NCBI GenBank assembly: GCA_016214845.1
Contig: JACRMS010000041.1
Location: 1-33,485 of the forward strand
Direction of reading: 5' to 3'
DNA length: 33,485 nt
DNA from: Nitrospirota bacterium
GTDB lineage: Bacteria > Nitrospirota > Thermodesulfovibrionia > UBA6902
A program made the translations under genes and the position numbers. The notes below the pieces were generated by a model. That model was not told where the DNA came from, did not search any database, and saw nothing but the letters and a program-made list of their open reading frames with translations. Positions within the stretch are counted from its first letter, which is position 1. Each line of letters begins with the position of its first letter. Positions 29,695 through 33,485 of this stretch are shown here, piece after piece.

Positions 29695-30579
29695 TTAGTA
29701 TCTTATCTTCCCGACGGCGATGAAGCTTCCTATGAAACCCGTTACCGCTCCTGCAAGCGGCGCGGGCACATAGACCTTCAGGGGGAGATATAGCATGATC
29801 GCGCTGACTGACGGCAGATAATCAGGGGCCTTATGAATTACAAAAGCGTATAAGCCGTAAAGCACAAGGGAACTGGCTGCGCCGCCGAGGACCCCGATAA
29901 GAAGCCCTTCAAGTAAAAACGGCAGTCTTATAAAACTCCTTGTCGCCCCCAATAATTTCAGCGTTTCAATTTCATCTTTCCTTCTGTAGAAGAATATCTT
30001 GATGGTGCTGTAGGTGACAAACACAATGGCGATAAATACCGCGCTGCCCAGGAAAAGCGAGCCGATCTTCAAAACGCCGGAAAGGGTATTGAGGGATGAC
30101 AGCCATTTTTCGCCGTACTCCACATCTTCCACGCCGTTCATCTGTTTTATCTGCTCGGCCTTCCGTTCTACAAGCTCCGGCTTCAGCGCCTCCCTTTTCA
30201 GCGACAGTTCGAATGAAGAGGGAAGGGGGTTGTTTTCAAAGCCTTCAAGGATTGAACTGTTTGGGCCAAGCGCCAGGCGGAGCTCCTGCAGGGCCTGCTC
30301 TTTAGGTATGTATTTTATTGCCTCGACGTCAGGGTCTTTCTCAAAAATATTTTTTAACGCGTCCTCTGATTCTTTGCTCAAGCCGTCTTTCATATATACA
30401 ACCAGTCCAAAATCCCTGGACCAGCGTTTTAGCACGAAATCAATATTTAAGGTAATTGTCATAAACGCGCTCAGTATCAATAAGCCGATGCTGATGGACA
30501 GGACGGTCAGCAGGTTTATCCATTTCTCATGCCAGAGACTCCTCAGCGCGGTCTGGAGCGCAAAAATAAAAATTCTCAC
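29695..30579 (-). CDS. ftsX: Cell division protein FtsX (membrane subunit)
   Basis: 294 residues with the FtsX plan: N-terminal cytoplasmic start, transmembrane 1 (about 21-46, INLLTVLSISIGLLILSAFM), a periplasmic domain (about 47-170) and three more transmembrane helices (SLFLGSAVFIAIVFVTY, FLLEGLLIGVLGGAASSLVLYGL, APLAGAVTGFIGSFIAVG). The start codon is GTG and overlaps the FtsE stop (GTGA), so translation is coupled. FtsX relays FtsE ATP hydrolysis to the periplasmic EnvC, which controls cell-wall amidases at division. The gene order confirms this. The end of the gene abuts the repeat that carries the EnvC start. Confidence 0.96.
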   Translation of the reverse strand: MRIFIFALQTALRSLWHEKWINLLTVLSISIGLLILSAFMTITLNIDFVLKRWSRDFGLVVYMKDGLSKESEDALKNIFEKDPDVEAIKYIPKEQALQELRLALGPNSSILEGFENNPLPSSFELSLKREALKPELVERKAEQIKQMNGVEDVEYGEKWLSSLNTLSGVLKIGSLFLGSAVFIAIVFVTYSTIKIFFYRRKDEIETLKLLGATRSFIRLPFLLEGLLIGVLGGAASSLVLYGLYAFVIHKAPDYLPSVSAIMLYLPLKVYVPAPLAGAVTGFIGSFIAVGKIRY

Positions 30580-31238
30580 TCGATGGTCTCCTTTTCAATA
30601 TGGGTATCTCTTAAATGAAACACCCTCCTGCCCGTGCCGTGGAAAAGGGCATCGTTATGAGTCGCAATAAGAACAGTGGTCCCCCTCGCGTTTATTTCCT
30701 TGAACAGGTCCGTGATCGTCTTTGATGTCTCGGCGTCAAGGTTTCCTGTAGGCTCGTCCGCAAGAAGAACAGTGGGCTTTGACACCATGGCCCGCGCAAT
30801 TACAACCCTCTGCTGCTCTCCGCCTGAAAGATGAGGGGGAAAAGTGTTCGCCTTGTGCGATATTTTTACTTCTTTAAGCACGGCACTTACTATTTCCTTT
30901 ATCTCCTTAGGCGGCATGTCGTGTATCCTCAATGCAAGGGCCACGTTATCGAAGACCGTTTTATTTGAAAGCAGCCTGAAATCCTGGAACACTATGCCGA
31001 CGTTGCGCCTTAAATACGGGATGGTGCCCTGCTTTAATTTCCCGACGTCCCAGCTTGCAACAACTATCTGCCCCTGGTCGGGACGCTCCGCGCAGTAGAT
31101 TAGTTTGAGCAGGGTTGTCTTTCCCGCGCCGCTCGGGCCGGTTATGTAGGCGAGTTCACCTTTCTCAATGGTGAATGAAATATCTTTAAGAACAACATCT
31201 TCATCGTAAAATTTCGAGACGTTTGTAAACTGAATCAT
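30576..31238 (-). CDS. ftsE: Cell division ATP-binding protein FtsE
   Basis: 220 residues of a complete ABC ATPase: Walker A GPSGAGKTT (34-42), Q-loop in VFQDFRLL, signature LSGGEQQR (137-144), Walker B VLLADEP (157-163) followed by TGNLD, and the H-loop in ATHND. The overall sequence and the overlapping downstream ftsX identify it as FtsE, the cytoplasmic ATPase of the FtsEX complex. It is the first gene of the four-gene unit. The upstream 157-bp gap contains a CAGATTACACAGATTA-type repeat and no clear promoter by eye. Confidence 0.97.
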   Translation of the reverse strand: MIQFTNVSKFYDEDVVLKDISFTIEKGELAYITGPSGAGKTTLLKLIYCAERPDQGQIVVASWDVGKLKQGTIPYLRRNVGIVFQDFRLLSNKTVFDNVALALRIHDMPPKEIKEIVSAVLKEVKISHKANTFPPHLSGGEQQRVVIARAMVSKPTVLLADEPTGNLDAETSKTITDLFKEINARGTTVLIATHNDALFHGTGRRVFHLRDTHIEKETIE

Positions 31239-31250
31239 ATTTTCATATTC

Positions 31251-31391
31251 GCCGCAGATTACGCAGGGTTTATGTTACATAATCATCCACAGATTACACA
31301 GATTAACGCAGATGTTATTAAAGATCATTGGTTCTCAGCTATTTTCCATCTGTGAAATCTGTGGACAGTCTGTTTTCATTCTCTGTGTCTT
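31251..31391. repeat. CAGATTACACAGATTA-type intergenic repeat
   Basis: Contains CGCAGATTACGCAGG, CACAGATTACACAGATTAAC and, in opposite sense, CATCTGTGAAATCTGTGG and CTCTGTGTC. Degenerate CAGATTA units in inverted arms fill nearly the whole gap between ftsE and the transketolase gene. The same word family occurs at 19883-19970. Confidence 0.68.
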
Positions 31392-31395
31392 CAGG

Positions 31396-32370
31396 TTAAA
31401 TTGCATTTTTAACCGTCTTCACTATGTCCTCGGCGGTCAGGCCGTGGATTTTTAAGAGTTCATCCGGGCTGCCTGAACAGCCGAAGGTGTCGTTAATGCC
31501 GATACGCTTTACCGGGACAGGATGGTTCTCTGCTAAAAACTCACACACTGCGCCGCCAAGCCCGCCGATTATGGAATGCTCTTCCGCTGTTACAATGAGC
31601 TTTGAATTTCTGGCAGCCTTCAACAGTGTTTCCCCGTCAAGGGGTTTTATGGTAGACATATTTATAACACCTGTATCAATGCCGTCTTTTGATAAAATAT
31701 CTGCCGCCTTCTTCGCAATTGCCACCATTATCCCGGCGGCGATTATGTTGACGTCTTTTCCAATTTTAAATGCGAAGGCCTTGCCGATCTTGAATTTGTA
31801 ATCATCCGGCATGACGTACGGGACCTTCGCCCTGCCGAGCCGCACATACACCGGGCCTTTGAAATCCGCAACAGCGTTGATTACTGAAGCTGTTTCAGCG
31901 GCGTCCGCGGGCACTATCACCGTCATGTTTGGAAGCGCCCTCATTAAAGCTATGTCTTCAAGCGCCTGATGCGAGGCCCCGTCTTCGCCTACTGTTATGC
32001 CGCTGTGGGTCGCAACGAGTTTGACATTCGTATTTGAATAGCAGACAGTCAACCTTATCTGGTCCCAGGCCCTGCCTGTTTCAAACACTGCGAAGGTTGA
32101 CGCGAAAGGCACCTTTCCCGTCAATGAAAATCCCGCGGCAGTGCCGACCATGTCCTGCTCCGCAATGCCCATGTTGAAGAACCTGCCGGGGAATGCCTTT
32201 GCGAACTTGGCTGTCTTGGTTGACCCCGAGAGGTCGGCGTCAAGCACTACAATGTCTGAACGTTTCTTACCAAGCTCAAGCAGTGTATCTCCGTATTCAT
32301 CGCGAGTGGCCTTCGCTTTTTTCTCTGAGCTCTCTGCCCTCTGCTCTTTGCTCTCTGCTCTTTCACCCAT
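31396..32370 (-). CDS. Transketolase, C-terminal (pyrimidine-binding) subunit
   Basis: 324 residues of a split transketolase. The core starts at about residue 22 (ATRDEYGDTLLELGKKRSDIVVLDADL) and includes GRFFNMGIAEQDMVGTAAGF, whose Glu is the catalytic acid for the thiamine pyrimidine ring, then the transketolase C domain ending GLTAEDIVKTVK. It pairs with the upstream N-subunit to transfer two-carbon units between sugar phosphates. The first 20 residues (GERAESKEQRAESSEKKAKA) are not part of the family fold: they are encoded by a GAGCAGAG-type repeat arm. The start overlaps the upstream gene by 8 bp. Confidence 0.94.
   Translation of the reverse strand: MGERAESKEQRAESSEKKAKATRDEYGDTLLELGKKRSDIVVLDADLSGSTKTAKFAKAFPGRFFNMGIAEQDMVGTAAGFSLTGKVPFASTFAVFETGRAWDQIRLTVCYSNTNVKLVATHSGITVGEDGASHQALEDIALMRALPNMTVIVPADAAETASVINAVADFKGPVYVRLGRAKVPYVMPDDYKFKIGKAFAFKIGKDVNIIAAGIMVAIAKKAADILSKDGIDTGVINMSTIKPLDGETLLKAARNSKLIVTAEEHSIIGGLGGAVCEFLAENHPVPVKRIGINDTFGCSGSPDELLKIHGLTAEDIVKTVKNAI
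32321..32364. repeat. GAGCAGAG-type repeat arm inside the transketolase C-subunit gene
   Basis: The minus strand reads AAAGAGCAGAGAGCAAAGAG and on through CAGAGGGCAGAGAGCTCAGA, a run of degenerate GAGCAGA units. It encodes the extra N-terminal residues of the C-subunit and overlaps the end of the N-subunit gene. Only one arm is present. Confidence 0.65.
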
Positions 32371-33205
32371 TGTGGATCTCCTTTACCGCTCTTTCGTATT
32401 CCTCAGGCGTAGGTGTAATTCCGTGATATTCTACTTTATCTTCAAAGAAAGATACACCCTTTCCTTTAGTCGTATTCGCGATTATAACAGTGGGCTTGCC
32501 CTTGACGCTTTCCGCCTCATTAAGAGCGTTCAGGATCTTCTCCATGTTGTGTCCGTCAATACCGATCACGTGCCAGCCGAACGCGGCCCATTTGTCATGT
32601 ATCGGGGCAATGCCCATCACCTTCTGGACCGGCCCGTCTATCTGCAACCCGTTGTTATCAACCACCGCGCAGAGGTTGTCGATCTTATAATGGGCCGCGG
32701 TCATTGCGGCCTCCCATATCTGTCCTTCCTGTATCTCTCCGTCGCCCATGACGCAGAAGACACGGGCAGGATTATTATCGAGACGCAGGCCCAGGGCTAT
32801 TCCGTTTGCAACTGAAAGCCCCTGGCCCAGGGAACCTGTTGAGACCTCCACCCCGGGGAGACTTGTGCAGCACGGATGGCCCTGAAGGGGGGACTCGACC
32901 TTTCTCAGGTTGTCGATAACATCCATCGGGAAATAGCCTGCCTCCGCCATGATCGCGTAGAGCAGGGGTGCCGCGTGTCCTTTTGAAAGGATGAACCTGT
33001 CCCTGTTTTTCCATGAGGGGTCCTTGGGATTGAAGTTCATCTTTGAAAAATATATTGCCACTGCTACATCAACTGCCGACAGCGAACCGCCGGTATGCCC
33101 GGAGCCTGACTTTGTCAGCATATGCAGGATATGAAGACGTATTTTCTTTGCAATGTGCTTGAGTTCCTTAACATCGGTGACTTTCCCTTTTGTCATTACG
33201 CTCAT
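32363..33205 (-). CDS. Transketolase, N-terminal (thiamine-diphosphate-binding) subunit
   Basis: 280 residues: SGHTGGSLSAVDVAVAIYF, RDRFILSKGHAAPLLYAIM and the thiamine-diphosphate/Mg motif GDGEIQEGQIWEAAM...DNNGLQ. It is a half-length transketolase as in archaea and many bacteria with split genes. It acts with the C-subunit encoded immediately downstream in the non-oxidative pentose phosphate path, making pentoses without a full oxidative branch. The ATG at 33205 has GGAGAAG five bases upstream. The in-frame ATG at 33196 is a less favoured alternative. The gap upstream contains the end of a mobile element. Confidence 0.95.
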   Translation of the reverse strand: MSVMTKGKVTDVKELKHIAKKIRLHILHMLTKSGSGHTGGSLSAVDVAVAIYFSKMNFNPKDPSWKNRDRFILSKGHAAPLLYAIMAEAGYFPMDVIDNLRKVESPLQGHPCCTSLPGVEVSTGSLGQGLSVANGIALGLRLDNNPARVFCVMGDGEIQEGQIWEAAMTAAHYKIDNLCAVVDNNGLQIDGPVQKVMGIAPIHDKWAAFGWHVIGIDGHNMEKILNALNEAESVKGKPTVIIANTTKGKGVSFFEDKVEYHGITPTPEEYERAVKEIHNG

Positions 33206-33360
33206 AAATCTTCTCCTTGTCTTTTATAGTGGATCATGTCTGAAAGCAATGTCTCGTCATAAGGTTTGGCTGGAAACTAATCTAATCAGGAATCAATAAC
33301 CGGATAATTATAAAATTTAAGGGTAAGCAGAAGCAAGGATTGCCCTGTTAGCTAAAGTTC

Positions 33361-33397
33361 AAAAGTGCACACTTTAAGAATTAAAAGTGCACACCTT
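33361..33397. repeat. Two 14-15 bp direct repeats at a probable insertion-element end
   Basis: AAAAGTGCACACTT (33361-33374) and AAAAGTGCACACCTT (33383-33397), 22 bp apart. Multiple internal repeats near an element end are characteristic of IS21-type and related DDE transposons. The second copy overlaps the stop of the transposase frame. Confidence 0.55.
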
Positions 33398-33485
33398 CAA
33401 GGTCCTTGTTTTTGACGTTCTGAACGTCGAGCAAATTTCCGTTGCACCAGAATCTGACCTCAGACAATGTATTATTCAGTGGATA
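33381..33485 (-). CDS. Transposase C-terminal end (partial)
   Basis: The last 34 codons of a gene entering from the right edge, reading YPLNNTLSEVRFWCNGNLLD and ending in LEGVHF-stop. The phrasing (NNTLSEVRFW...VQNVKNKDLEGVHF) is typical of the C-terminal beta domain of DDE-type transposases (Mu/IS21-like integrase relatives), recognised from memory and not searched. A near-palindrome, GACGTTCTGAACGTC (33414-33428), lies inside it. The gene faces the transketolase gene in the same direction. The short frame, the terminal repeats and the position at the edge support a mobile-element end, but the family is uncertain. Confidence 0.55.
   Translation of the reverse strand, partial: YPLNNTLSEVRFWCNGNLLDVQNVKNKDLEGVHF

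Overview
The window (about 33.5 kb, moderate GC, many multiheme c-type cytochromes) looks like a chromosomal piece of an anaerobic Gram-negative that respires insoluble acceptors. An OmcS-type nanowire cytochrome, multiheme lipoproteins, sigma-54 promoters, a GEMM riboswitch and many short inverted-arm intergenic repeats fit Nitrospirota or Desulfobacterota (Geobacter-like). The phylum is inferred from gene content and was not tested.

Left part (1-2.7 kb): two secreted or surface proteins on the minus strand. One is a MopE-like metal-binding-motif protein cut by the window edge. The other is a collagen-like/cysteine-rich/pentapeptide mosaic. Each lies behind a sigma-54-type promoter with the same pair of upstream dyads. 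A small relic of an OmcS-like cytochrome lies between them.

Centre (2.7-19.9 kb): two diverging blocks for electron transfer across and beyond the outer membrane. Leftward: a receiver-PilZ regulator, a SurA/parvulin-type foldase, a 26-heme lipoprotein cytochrome, a 16-heme cytochrome and an NHL propeller protein, closely packed. Rightward: an NHL propeller protein, then a GEMM-I (cyclic dinucleotide) riboswitch and an OmcS-like hexaheme cytochrome ending at a strong terminator. Next come a YVTN-propeller lipoprotein, a 745-residue outer-membrane barrel, a GNA1162/CsgG-like lipoprotein and a large protein with six Ig-like repeats plus two CsgG/TolB-like domains. The 338-nt gap between the blocks holds two diverging sigma-54 promoters, with paired TGGT-N6-ACCA dyads about 100 bp from each. 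The same paired dyads (22 bp apart) recur upstream of the two surface-protein genes, so the region looks like one enhancer-dependent regulon.

Right-centre (20-27 kb): a PhnD-like binding lipoprotein, a heme-c-motif histidine kinase and an NtrC-family regulator form an overlapping three-gene sensory operon. A HAF-repeat protein and an octaheme cytochrome diverge from it. The NtrC-family protein is a candidate, unproven, activator of the sigma-54 promoters.

Right part (27-33.5 kb): housekeeping genes in the ftsE-ftsX-envC-ctpA order, then a split transketolase. The right edge carries the C-terminal end of a transposase gene. Degenerate inverted-arm repeats lie between many genes, and two of them run into coding sequence: the EnvC signal peptide and the N-terminus of the transketolase C-subunit.
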